Assembly (NCBI RefSeq): GCF_003260995.1
Contig: NZ_CP030040.1
Location: 804,578 to 868,577, forward strand
From: Acetobacterium sp. KB-1
GTDB lineage: Bacteria > Bacillota > Clostridia > Eubacteriales > Eubacteriaceae
Direction: 5' to 3'
DNA length: 64,000 nt
This document shows positions 35,804 to 43,437 of the stretch, one piece after another; position 1 is the stretch's first letter; each line of letters opens with the position of its first letter. The position numbers and the translations under genes are program-made. The notes under the pieces were generated by a model that was given only the letters and a program-made list of their open reading frames with translations, was not told the origin of the DNA and ran no database searches.

Positions 35804-38101
35804 TTAGCTTCTGCGCAGCTGAAATTGATTCAGCATCTGCTTCAGCATTTCTGCCTGGCTGGCTAGTTCTTCGCTGGCTGCCGCACTTTCTTCTGAGGTG
35901 GCCGAATTATGCTGAACAACCTGGGCTACCTGGTCGATACCAGCGTTGATCTGCGCAATGCTGGTGGCCTGTTCGTTTGATGCTTCTGAAATGTTAACAA
36001 CGATTGCGGTTGTTTTTTCAATGCCATCGACGATCTCTTTTAAAGCGGCTGCTGTTTCATCGGCAATTCGGGTCCCCATTTCAACCTTATTGATGGAACC
36101 TTCAATCAGCAGAGTTGTCTCTTTGGCCGCATCGGCACTCCGGGCTGCCAGCGATCGCACTTCTTCCGCAACGACAGCAAATCCACGCCCATGCTGGCCG
36201 GCTCGGGCGGCTTCAACCGCAGCATTAAGCGCCAGTATATTGGTCTGAAAAGCGATATCATCAATGACTTTAATAATTTTGGATATTTCTTCAGAGGATT
36301 CATTGATTTCAGCCATCGAAACCTGCATCGATGCCATTTGCTCATTTCCGCTGATGGCATTGCTCATGACATCGGTGGCCAAAGATCGTGCTTTGTTTGC
36401 ATCCATGGCATTCCGTTTGGTCTGATCAGCTATTTCCGTAATGGATGCGGTTAATTCCTGCACTGAGCTCGCCTGTTCAGTAGAGCCCTGTGATAAAGCC
36501 TGACTACCATTGGAAACCTGTCCGGCACCAGTCGCAACCTGATCGGCTGCACAGGTAATATCAGCAAGCATCTGATTCAGTTTTGCGATAATTGTATTCA
36601 ATGCATTTGATATATCGCTAAAGTCGCCATCAAAGTCAGACACCTTATCCATATCCAGTTTTCCATTTCCAATATTGATCGTAATCTCGGAAATATCCGT
36701 GATTAGTCTGTTTAATTGCCCTGTTGTGGCATTTACAGAATTTTTAAGATTTTTAAATTCACCTTCATATGAACCACAAACCTGTACCTGCAGATCACCT
36801 TGCTCAATAGCAGCCATCACCCCGGATACTTCCTGCAGCGGTTTGGCAATTTCTGCTAAAATGCTGTTCATACCACTGACTAAATCGGCCCAGGTCCCCT
36901 TGAATTGCGACACATCAGTCCTTTTTTCCAGATTTCCCTCGATCACAGCTTTTGTCATGGTTATGCCCGCTTCGACCATTCCGCCCACGGATTCCTGAAC
37001 CTGTTGCAAATGATCCCGGATTTGTTCAAACTGCTGTCGGACCTCCTCAGTATAGTCGTCGGCTTCAGTGATTGTTAGGTCAAAATTCAGATCGCCTTCG
37101 GCCATCCGCAGCAAGTTCTGCTGAAGCCGCGCCACTTCGGCTTTTAAGTAGTTTATCACCTTTGTGTTAGGGGTTAAATCTGAAGTAATTTCGACAAAAC
37201 CAATCTGCTCTCCCTGCCGATTGGTTATAAAAGAGGTGGTATTTTTATTATACAGCCCGGCAAATTCAAAATAGGTATCATTTGCTCCTTTTTCGGTCAA
37301 CCGTCGATACCCACAATCTTCCGAATTGCAGATCGTCGCTCCGGCATTGCAGCAATCCGTCCCCACCGCTGATTCACGATCCTTAATCGCTCCGGCAGCG
37401 GCCAGATAACCTTCGTAGGATTTGTTCAGAAAGGTCCATTTCATCTGATTATCCATCGCCTGAACGGGGAATGGCATGGCATCGAGAATTGCGGTGAACC
37501 AGTCGATTTTTTCCTGAGCAAATGCCATGATCTGATTAACTGACCCCATCTGGGACTGATACGCACCCGTCACTAATGCTGTGGGCCCACTTTGCGAAAA
37601 AATCCCCCGCTCCGCCTGAACAGAAACCGCTTCTAATACGTCGGTAACAGCGAGGATGGCATTTTTTATAGTCATCAAGCTCTGCCCCAGACGATCTTTA
37701 TCAGAAAATGGGCCAATCTCCCCTGATAGATCCCCAACCGCCAGCTTTTCTGCCTGTTCAGCCTGGTTTTGAAGCGCTTTGGCGATAGACGTGCAAGACT
37801 CCAGGATGCCGTCCAGTAGATCGTTAGGCTGGCTTTCCCGTTCAATTCCTAATTCCTCGATTGACAGTTGCGCAGTCAGTTCCTCAATGGCCGTCAGTTT
37901 TCGGGCAGTCTTTTTCACTGAGAGCAGGATCACCCCGACAATCCCGGCCAGACCAACTAGCAGGATCATCAGAAAACCATTTAAGCCAGGCTTGGCATCT
38001 GCCCAGAACTGCAGCGTGCCCATTGCGGCTGCATAAATCAGCAGGATCGGCACGCCGATTGTGAGCAGTGTTTTTCTTGAAAATTTATTTCGCCATTTCA
38101 T
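35804..38101 (-). CDS. Methyl-accepting chemotaxis protein with cysteine-rich PAS domain
   Basis: Chemoreceptor of 765 aa with two close membrane helices near the N-terminus (about 12-33 and 42-62), so almost no extracytoplasmic sensor. The input seems cytosolic: a PAS domain (about 205-310, ILDAMPFPVQAMDNQMKWTF) contains the cysteine cluster CCNAGATICNSEDCG (about 250-264), which may bind a metal, heme or redox cofactor. HAMP-like repeats follow (about 390-500), then the signalling hairpin [20 protein letters not shown] and EVRSLAARSADAAKE. It is co-transcribed with the M20 hydrolase. It could sense redox state or an intracellular ligand related to the neighbouring catabolic genes. Confidence 0.93.
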   Translation of the reverse strand: MKWRNKFSRKTLLTIGVPILLIYAAAMGTLQFWADAKPGLNGFLMILLVGLAGIVGVILLSVKKTARKLTAIEELTAQLSIEELGIERESQPNDLLDGILESCTSIAKALQNQAEQAEKLAVGDLSGEIGPFSDKDRLGQSLMTIKNAILAVTDVLEAVSVQAERGIFSQSGPTALVTGAYQSQMGSVNQIMAFAQEKIDWFTAILDAMPFPVQAMDNQMKWTFLNKSYEGYLAAAGAIKDRESAVGTDCCNAGATICNSEDCGYRRLTEKGANDTYFEFAGLYNKNTTSFITNRQGEQIGFVEITSDLTPNTKVINYLKAEVARLQQNLLRMAEGDLNFDLTITEADDYTEEVRQQFEQIRDHLQQVQESVGGMVEAGITMTKAVIEGNLEKRTDVSQFKGTWADLVSGMNSILAEIAKPLQEVSGVMAAIEQGDLQVQVCGSYEGEFKNLKNSVNATTGQLNRLITDISEITINIGNGKLDMDKVSDFDGDFSDISNALNTIIAKLNQMLADITCAADQVATGAGQVSNGSQALSQGSTEQASSVQELTASITEIADQTKRNAMDANKARSLATDVMSNAISGNEQMASMQVSMAEINESSEEISKIIKVIDDIAFQTNILALNAAVEAARAGQHGRGFAVVAEEVRSLAARSADAAKETTLLIEGSINKVEMGTRIADETAAALKEIVDGIEKTTAIVVNISEASNEQATSIAQINAGIDQVAQVVQHNSATSEESAAASEELASQAEMLKQMLNQFQLRRS

Positions 38102-38174
38102 TTTTTTCTCCTTGTGATTTTCATTTTTTAGCTTTCTTTATTTCGTTCTTTCATTCTTTTATTATGGCCACCTA

Positions 38175-38215
38175 ATAAAACGGTCCTTCTGCCTTAAACA
38201 GGCAGAAGGATCGGT
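38175..38215 (-). terminator. Intrinsic terminator after the CooC-like gene
   Basis: Minus-strand ATCCTTCTGCCT pairs with AGGCAGAAGGACCG and is followed by TTTTATT. It closes the five-gene operon that starts at 43126. Confidence 0.8.
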
Positions 38216-38266
38216 GTATGCTTCCTTCATGGCTTATGTCAAATTGATTGATCAGTCTTAATCCTT

Positions 38267-39070
38267 CTAACCTTGATTCAATAATTTTTCAGAAATCGCC
38301 TGAACACGCTGGACCGCCTGTGAATCTGCAGGCAGCTCGGTGAGCGGTTTACCCACCGCATCATAGGCCACAATATTTTCATCTAGATCGATGATTCCTA
38401 AAACCGGCACATTCATCGCCTCGATCGACTGTTTCAGTACCGTCTCATCGAATCCGTCAGGCACTCGATTGATGACCACCCATAGTTTGCGACAATTAAT
38501 AACCCCATCCTCGGTCACCATTTTCCGGATATGGGCCACCGTCTCCCGGCCGCGCGACGAGGTATCTGTGAGAATGATCAAATCATCCACTTCACTGACA
38601 ACCTGCCGATTGATCTGTTCAAGGCCTGCTTCCCCATCGATCAGAATCGTATCAAAAGTCTGCATTAACAATTCGATGGAACAGCGCAGCAAGGTATTAA
38701 CAGAGCAATAGCAGCCCTGGGTTTCTGAACGACCCATGGCCAGAAATGCCAGCTGATCCGTTTCAACCAGGGTATCCAGCACCAGATAATCCAGCAAATT
38801 AGCCAGTTTCGTTTTATCGTCGGCATCGCCATGTTTTGCGGTGTCAATAATCGTTTCGCGGACCTGCCCCATGGTTCGTTCGGCCTTAATCCCGAGGGTA
38901 TTTGGTAAACCAATGGCCGGATCGGCATCAATGACAATCAACTTTCCGGCTTTTTCATTGATCATCAGGGCCTGGGTCAGCATGGCGGTAAAGGCCGTTT
39001 TTCCCACTCCGCCTTTTCCGCAGACGGCAATAACGCGTTTAGTTTGGTTGCCAATTTCACAGTTTTTCAT
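38267..39070 (-). CDS. CooC/AcsF-type nickel-insertion ATPase
   Basis: MinD-like dimeric ATPase of 267 aa from the ATG at 39070 (AGGA upstream; longer in-frame starts overlap the preceding gene). The deviant Walker A is GKGGVGKTAF (about residues 18-27), followed by DADPAIGLPNTLG. A CxC metal motif stands at Cys120 and Cys122 in GRSETQGCYCSVN, the signature of CooC proteins that load nickel into CO dehydrogenase or acetyl-CoA synthase. Walker B-like TILIDGEAGLEQ follows. It overlaps the acetyl-CoA-synthase-like gene by 14 bases. No CO dehydrogenase catalytic gene is in the window, so its client may be the neighbouring protein. Confidence 0.9.
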   Translation of the reverse strand: MKNCEIGNQTKRVIAVCGKGGVGKTAFTAMLTQALMINEKAGKLIVIDADPAIGLPNTLGIKAERTMGQVRETIIDTAKHGDADDKTKLANLLDYLVLDTLVETDQLAFLAMGRSETQGCYCSVNTLLRCSIELLMQTFDTILIDGEAGLEQINRQVVSEVDDLIILTDTSSRGRETVAHIRKMVTEDGVINCRKLWVVINRVPDGFDETVLKQSIEAMNVPVLGIIDLDENIVAYDAVGKPLTELPADSQAVQRVQAISEKLLNQG

Positions 39071-39845
39071 GATTTTTTCCTGCTTCTTTCTGATAGGCGC
39101 CACTGATTTTTTTAACTTCCTGACAGACATCCTTTTCCTCACAGGCGCCGCAGTGTCCGCCGGGTTTACACTGGGAAATATCAACGCCCCGTTCTTCCCA
39201 GATTTTTCGTTTCATTTCCTTGACCATCTGACTGACTGGTTCGCCCAGTTCTTTCAACCCGAGGACATCCTGTTTTTCGGAAGTCACAAACAAGATGCTG
39301 ACGGCTTCGGCAGGGGGAAATTCCGCTTTGATCCGGCTGATCAATGCTTCCCCGATCCGCTGAAAACTCAAACCTTTTGCTGCAGCCTCATAACTGATTC
39401 GACACCAGATGTTTTCGAGGGTGCTTTTGATCATGAACCCTTCACACAGATCCGCCGGTATCGAATAATTCAGCAGCGCAAAGCGGTCTTCTTCAGTCAG
39501 TGCCCTGCCTGCAATCAGAATGACCAGTCCCAAAGGCATCTGCTTATTTTCGCTTTCCGCCACTTCACTGCCAATTACAATGATCTCCCCATCATTGATG
39601 CTGTCGTCACTTGCTGAACAGACCACAAACGACATGGAACCGGCTGCGGGGCTTCCCAGTTCAAGAAAGGTATCTGATCTGAGCACGATCGTTGACCCGG
39701 ATTTTTTACTGCTGTCTGCTTCGAACGGCCGCACCGTTGCCTGATATCGCCTGACGTTTTTTTTCAATCCGTCCAATTTATTAACGTAGTTAAAAATGCT
39801 CTTGCTTATTTCGTTAAATTCAATTGCTTCATTAATTTCACTCAT
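39057..39845 (-). CDS. Acetyl-CoA synthase beta-like protein, truncated, with C-terminal Cys cluster
   Basis: Protein of 262 aa. Its main part (about 50-190) resembles the middle domain of acetyl-CoA synthase (CdhC/AcsB): IVLRSDTFLELGSPAAG, DGEIIVIGSEV, PLGLVILIAGRALTEEDRFA, ENIWCRISYEAAAKGLSFQR and IGEALISRIKAEFP. A cysteine set C-x5-C-x2-C-x5-C (Cys226, 232, 235, 241: QCKPGGHCGACEEKDVC) stands where the A-cluster ligands of the full enzyme begin. The C-terminal A-cluster domain is absent, so it cannot be a normal synthase. It is next to a CooC-like ATPase and a dehydratase activator. Start chosen at 39845; two upstream in-frame ATGs lack ribosome sites. Confidence 0.8.
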   Translation of the reverse strand: MSEINEAIEFNEISKSIFNYVNKLDGLKKNVRRYQATVRPFEADSSKKSGSTIVLRSDTFLELGSPAAGSMSFVVCSASDDSINDGEIIVIGSEVAESENKQMPLGLVILIAGRALTEEDRFALLNYSIPADLCEGFMIKSTLENIWCRISYEAAAKGLSFQRIGEALISRIKAEFPPAEAVSILFVTSEKQDVLGLKELGEPVSQMVKEMKRKIWEERGVDISQCKPGGHCGACEEKDVCQEVKKISGAYQKEAGKNHEKL

Positions 39846-39846
39846 C

Positions 39847-40653
39847 TTAGCACTCGCCTGTTTTGACATGATTATTACAATACGCATCGCGACCCAACAG
39901 CGCGGCCCCTAAGGCCCCTGCGATTTGCGGGTTTTCAGATAAGGGGGCCAGTTTAAAGTTCAGTCGCTTTTCCAAACTGCGAATTAACGCCTGATTCTGG
40001 GCACACCCGCCGGTCAAGACCACTTCTGCTTTGATACCGGTTTTATTTGCCATGGAAAAAATACGTCGGGCGATTGAATCATGAATGCCCGCTGCAATAT
40101 CGTGTATGTCAGCCCCTTTGTTGATCAGGGTGACCACTTCGGATTCGGCAAAAACGCTGCATTGTTTGGAAATAGCGACCGGATTATCAGATTCAAGGGC
40201 AAATTTAGACAGCTCTTCCAGCGAACAATCCAAGGCTCTCCCCATGGCCTCAAAAAATCGACCAGTGCCGGCGGCACATTTGTCGTTCATCATAAAATCA
40301 AAAATTTTTCCCTGATTATTCAGCGAAATCACCTTACAGTCCTGCCCGCCAATATCAATGACAGTTCTGACGTTAGCGTTCATCCAAAAGGCCCCATGGG
40401 CATGACAGGTAATCTCAGAGATGTTCGACTGGATAAATGACACCCCTTCCCGACCATAGCCGGTACCGACAATCGTTGACAGGGCCTCCCGCGAATCCAA
40501 ACCGGCTTTTGCAATAGCCTTTTCCAGAACAGTCTGCGCCGTCTTTTCGGGATTGCCTTTTGAATTCATGACCGCCCAGGAAATAATTTTTTCATCGTCA
40601 ACGATCACCGCTTTGCCAGTGGCCGAGCCTAAATCACATCCACAATAATACAT
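39847..40653 (-). CDS. ATPase activator of 2-hydroxyacyl-CoA dehydratase type (BadF/HgdC family)
   Basis: Homodimeric [4Fe-4S] ATPase of 268 aa that injects low-potential electrons into its partner. ASKHA-fold motifs: GCDLGSATGKAVIVDD at the N-terminus, VIDIGGQDCKVISL (about 98-111) and VVLTGGCAQNQALI near 213. Cluster cysteines are Cys126 in NDKCAAGTGRF and Cys165 in ISKQCSVFAESEV, the usual pair. RBS GGAGAG. It lies downstream of the two dehydratase-like subunits and just upstream of the acetyl-CoA-synthase-like gene. Archerase-type function is known for the family; its client here is inferred from the operon. Confidence 0.93.
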   Translation of the reverse strand: MYYCGCDLGSATGKAVIVDDEKIISWAVMNSKGNPEKTAQTVLEKAIAKAGLDSREALSTIVGTGYGREGVSFIQSNISEITCHAHGAFWMNANVRTVIDIGGQDCKVISLNNQGKIFDFMMNDKCAAGTGRFFEAMGRALDCSLEELSKFALESDNPVAISKQCSVFAESEVVTLINKGADIHDIAAGIHDSIARRIFSMANKTGIKAEVVLTGGCAQNQALIRSLEKRLNFKLAPLSENPQIAGALGAALLGRDAYCNNHVKTGEC

Positions 40654-40677
40654 ATTTTTCTCTCCATTATTTAATGT

Positions 40678-41979
40678 CTATTTTTCACTTAAGCCGGTCA
40701 CTCTGAAAAATTCGGATATTTGTTTCTTAACCTCTTCCATCGGAGTATAGCGTTCATCAAACAAGCTGGTTGTCAGACTTAACAACGGTACGTCTAAATC
40801 TTTGCACAGTTCTTTTAAAAACTTAGTCGTTGCCGATTGATCTTTATGGCCCATATGGCCCGGGAAAATGACGCAGTCAATGCTGTAATCTTTCACAATC
40901 CGGGTGATGTCTTCCAGAAATACTTCAACGGTTCCGCGGGCCTGTCGAATCATCGGGACTTCGGCGGTTGATCGTCGCGCCAGGCCCAGCAGCATGCTTT
41001 CCGGTGTTGATGTATCGATGGGGGTATAAGGTGCGTATCCCTGAAAGTCCATAACCACATTGGCCTTCCATTCTTCTGCAAGCCACTGCCCCAACTCTTC
41101 ATTCCATTGCGGGGCTAGGTCGGCCCACAGAATTCGGATCTGCTCATCCGGAACTGCTCCGATCCCAGCTTTAACCTTTTGTTCCGCATCATAAACCATC
41201 ATTTGCAGCAGTTCAGTTGCCTTTTGTTGGCCAGCCCGGACATGCTGGGTAATCGGCCAGGCAACGACCGATCCTTGAAATGATCCGCCCGGACAGGGAA
41301 CGGCTCGTCTTAATTCATTATATTCAGCCCAGGTTTCATACTGACGATTGGTTTCTTCAATCACCGCTCTTAATTTGTCATAATCCATTTTAACGCCGGG
41401 GTGCACCGCCTCCAGAAAAGTGATCATTCCTTTGAGTTCATTGGCAAAATATTGATAATCCTCTTCACTGGTGCCATAGCCATAATCCAATGAAAAATCC
41501 GGAACGTTTGCCCAACCGTTATGTTTAAAGGATTCGTGCATAACCGGTTGGGCATCGCATGGTTCGAGCATCGCCAGCATTGCAGTTGGTTTTGGCACTA
41601 AATGATCCTGGACGGCATAGGTGCTGAGACGAATCAGCGAGCAGATATCATCCGGCAGCGAAATCTTATCCGATTCTTCTAGATCATAGAGTTCGGTCAT
41701 GTACATATGTCCCAGAATATTAAAAACGGGATTAAAAAAATGAATGTCCATTGCCGCCAGAATCTCCGAGGCGTTGCCATACCAGGTGGACACCATTGGT
41801 GCTCCGGTTTCAATGCATTCCAAGGTTTTTTTATCACTTTCCATAACCAGATTGATCAGCCCAATTAAGACCGGGTTTTGCATTTCTGGTGGGGCACTTT
41901 GAATCATCCCTAAAACATGTTGCCATCGGCCGATACATTCCTGGGTACGCTGTACCCCGGGTACTGATTGATTTGTCAT
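40678..41979 (-). CDS. 2-hydroxyacyl-CoA dehydratase / benzoyl-CoA reductase-like subunit, larger
   Basis: Protein of 433 aa of the HgdB/BcrB superfamily. The family binds a [4Fe-4S] or double-cubane cluster with three conserved cysteines. Here Cys113 (DDICSLIR) and Cys141 (LEPCDAQ) match, but the third position, normally Cys before Lys, reads GHMGHKD with His378. The cluster site is therefore altered or lost. Other family features, such as the long helical insertion around 195-260 and the terminal Rossmann-like domain, are retained. RBS GGAGGG. It is adjacent to the 381-aa subunit, which has a complete cysteine set. Substrate is not deducible. Confidence 0.88.
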   Translation of the reverse strand: MTNQSVPGVQRTQECIGRWQHVLGMIQSAPPEMQNPVLIGLINLVMESDKKTLECIETGAPMVSTWYGNASEILAAMDIHFFNPVFNILGHMYMTELYDLEESDKISLPDDICSLIRLSTYAVQDHLVPKPTAMLAMLEPCDAQPVMHESFKHNGWANVPDFSLDYGYGTSEEDYQYFANELKGMITFLEAVHPGVKMDYDKLRAVIEETNRQYETWAEYNELRRAVPCPGGSFQGSVVAWPITQHVRAGQQKATELLQMMVYDAEQKVKAGIGAVPDEQIRILWADLAPQWNEELGQWLAEEWKANVVMDFQGYAPYTPIDTSTPESMLLGLARRSTAEVPMIRQARGTVEVFLEDITRIVKDYSIDCVIFPGHMGHKDQSATTKFLKELCKDLDVPLLSLTTSLFDERYTPMEEVKKQISEFFRVTGLSEK

Positions 41980-41980
41980 T

Positions 41981-43126
41981 TTATTTTCCCTCCAATGTTT
42001 CCTGAAATGCCTGAACCCGGGTTTTCAGCTGACCGATACCGGTAAGATTATATTCGATTTCCAATTTTAAATGTGGCAGGTTGTTTTCCTTGGCATAACG
42101 GGCAAAATCATCCTGTTCGTAAGCGAAGATATCGCATAGCAGCAATCGGGCACTGATGATCCCGTCAACCTCGCCGTCTTTGGCCAGTTCCTTAATCTGC
42201 TCATAGCGCTGTAAGCTGGTTCCATAAGTCCGGGGATCTGATGGCCGTTCATTGAGATAGTATTGACTGATTGCCGCCAGCGGATCGCCGGTTTCAGAAA
42301 TATCCTTTAGACATGAACGGGTACCATACCAGAGCAGATCGGTGACGACCATTGCGCCCTGACTTTCCAGTACCTCAATGAAATTGGGATCATCAATTTC
42401 TCCGCCGATAATCATTAACCGCGCTTTTGGTTTTTCCGTCCCAGTCTGATTTCTTAGTTCATCCAGCAGCGCTGCCAACCGAATATTGTATTCTTTTTTA
42501 GGCATCGAGTAACCGGCAACCATCACCGCCAGAACATCGGCCCCGGATATCGGCGGTTTTTCTTTTTTGCGCAGTTCATACAGTTTGCGCTGCAATTTTC
42601 GGGTCTTATTGTGCAGCTGAACGGCTTCGGTTAACTTTTCATCGGTTATTGCAACATCATAGGTTGCTTCAATGCTTTCTTTGAGTTTTTCAAGCTCCTT
42701 TGTATAAAGCGCGGTCTGAAGATCCCCCAGTTTTTGCGGTACCACCAGAAAGTGAAAACACAATTCCGGATTTCGCTCTTTCCAGTTTTCAAACAAGCGC
42801 CGGAGATGGTCGCAGGCATTAAAGGAAACCACACCGTCAAGAAAATCAAATTGATTTTCCAGAACCATTTCATAATTATAGCGGACATAGCTGCAATTGA
42901 TCTGACTGAAGTAGGCATCCGAAAGATCGGTACTGTCGGCTCCGGTTCCGCGAATTCGATACGGCATGATGCCAGCGGCTGTAAAAAGCTCTTCCGGAAC
43001 ATTGGCATAATAATAACCCACAACTTTTCCGCCATTTTTTTTCCATTCTTTAATCGCTTCATTGTTTAAGTTCTTAGCAACATCTCTAAAAAATTCCAAT
43101 GAATTGGTTTGATTCGATGTACTCAT
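41981..43126 (-). CDS. 2-hydroxyacyl-CoA dehydratase / benzoyl-CoA reductase-like subunit, smaller
   Basis: Protein of 381 aa, first gene of the operon. The entry strand GGKVVGYYYANVPEELFTAA is typical of HgdB/HgdC-like and BcrC/D-like proteins. All three cysteines expected for the cluster are present: Cys78 (QINCSYVR), Cys105 (FNACDHLRR) and Cys331 (LLLCDIFAYE). It probably pairs with the 433-aa subunit; together with the activator this is a complete ATP-driven reductase set. RBS AGGAGG. No CoA-transferase or acyl-CoA ligase gene is nearby, so the substrate may not be a CoA thioester. A LysR-like palindrome and a -10 (43199-43204) lie upstream. Confidence 0.9.
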   Translation of the reverse strand: MSTSNQTNSLEFFRDVAKNLNNEAIKEWKKNGGKVVGYYYANVPEELFTAAGIMPYRIRGTGADSTDLSDAYFSQINCSYVRYNYEMVLENQFDFLDGVVSFNACDHLRRLFENWKERNPELCFHFLVVPQKLGDLQTALYTKELEKLKESIEATYDVAITDEKLTEAVQLHNKTRKLQRKLYELRKKEKPPISGADVLAVMVAGYSMPKKEYNIRLAALLDELRNQTGTEKPKARLMIIGGEIDDPNFIEVLESQGAMVVTDLLWYGTRSCLKDISETGDPLAAISQYYLNERPSDPRTYGTSLQRYEQIKELAKDGEVDGIISARLLLCDIFAYEQDDFARYAKENNLPHLKLEIEYNLTGIGQLKTRVQAFQETLEGK

Positions 43127-43235
43127 TTAATTCCTCCTGCGTTTTTAAAGATACTCAGTCTTCAGATTTCTGTTCTTCTGTAAACGTTCTTATCTAAAAT
43201 TATAAAGGGCCTGTTGATAAATATAAAACGAAACC

Positions 43236-43255
43236 TTGGAATACTATTATTCCAA
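43236..43255. promoter_or_regulatory. Palindromic operator before the dehydratase-like operon
   Basis: Perfect 8-bp arms TTGGAATA-CTAT-TATTCCAA. It contains ATTCCAAAAT across its right edge, the complement of ATTTTGGAAT found in the LysR site at 32382-32400. A TATAAT-type -10 for the operon lies at 43199-43204 on the minus strand. The 43127-43437 gap contains this and the terminator of the next gene, and no gene. Confidence 0.6.
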
Positions 43256-43372
43256 AATGTCATTCCATTAGGCTGATCACGCGATTTTTACCATCATCAT
43301 TCTTTCGTCCCGATAAATGATTAAAGACAATTATCAGTCATAAATATAAGCGGTTGCTATTTTTAAAGAAAT

Positions 43373-43420
43373 AAAAAGACCCTCTATTAAAATTTGTAGG
43401 TAATAATAGCTAGGTCTTGT
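43373..43420 (-). terminator. Intrinsic terminator after the first PucR regulator
   Basis: AAGACCTAGCTATTATTACC pairs with the downstream TAATAGAGGGTCTT, then TTTAT. It is closely similar to the terminator at 60843-60891 at the other side of the catabolic island. Confidence 0.78.
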
Positions 43421-43437
43421 GAAGGGCAACCGGATCT

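Noticed and set aside
40678-43126. Benzoyl-CoA reductase or lactoyl-CoA dehydratase as a specific name
   Set aside because: Both families share the motifs seen; the missing third cysteine and the absence of CoA-ligase or transferase genes leave the substrate open.
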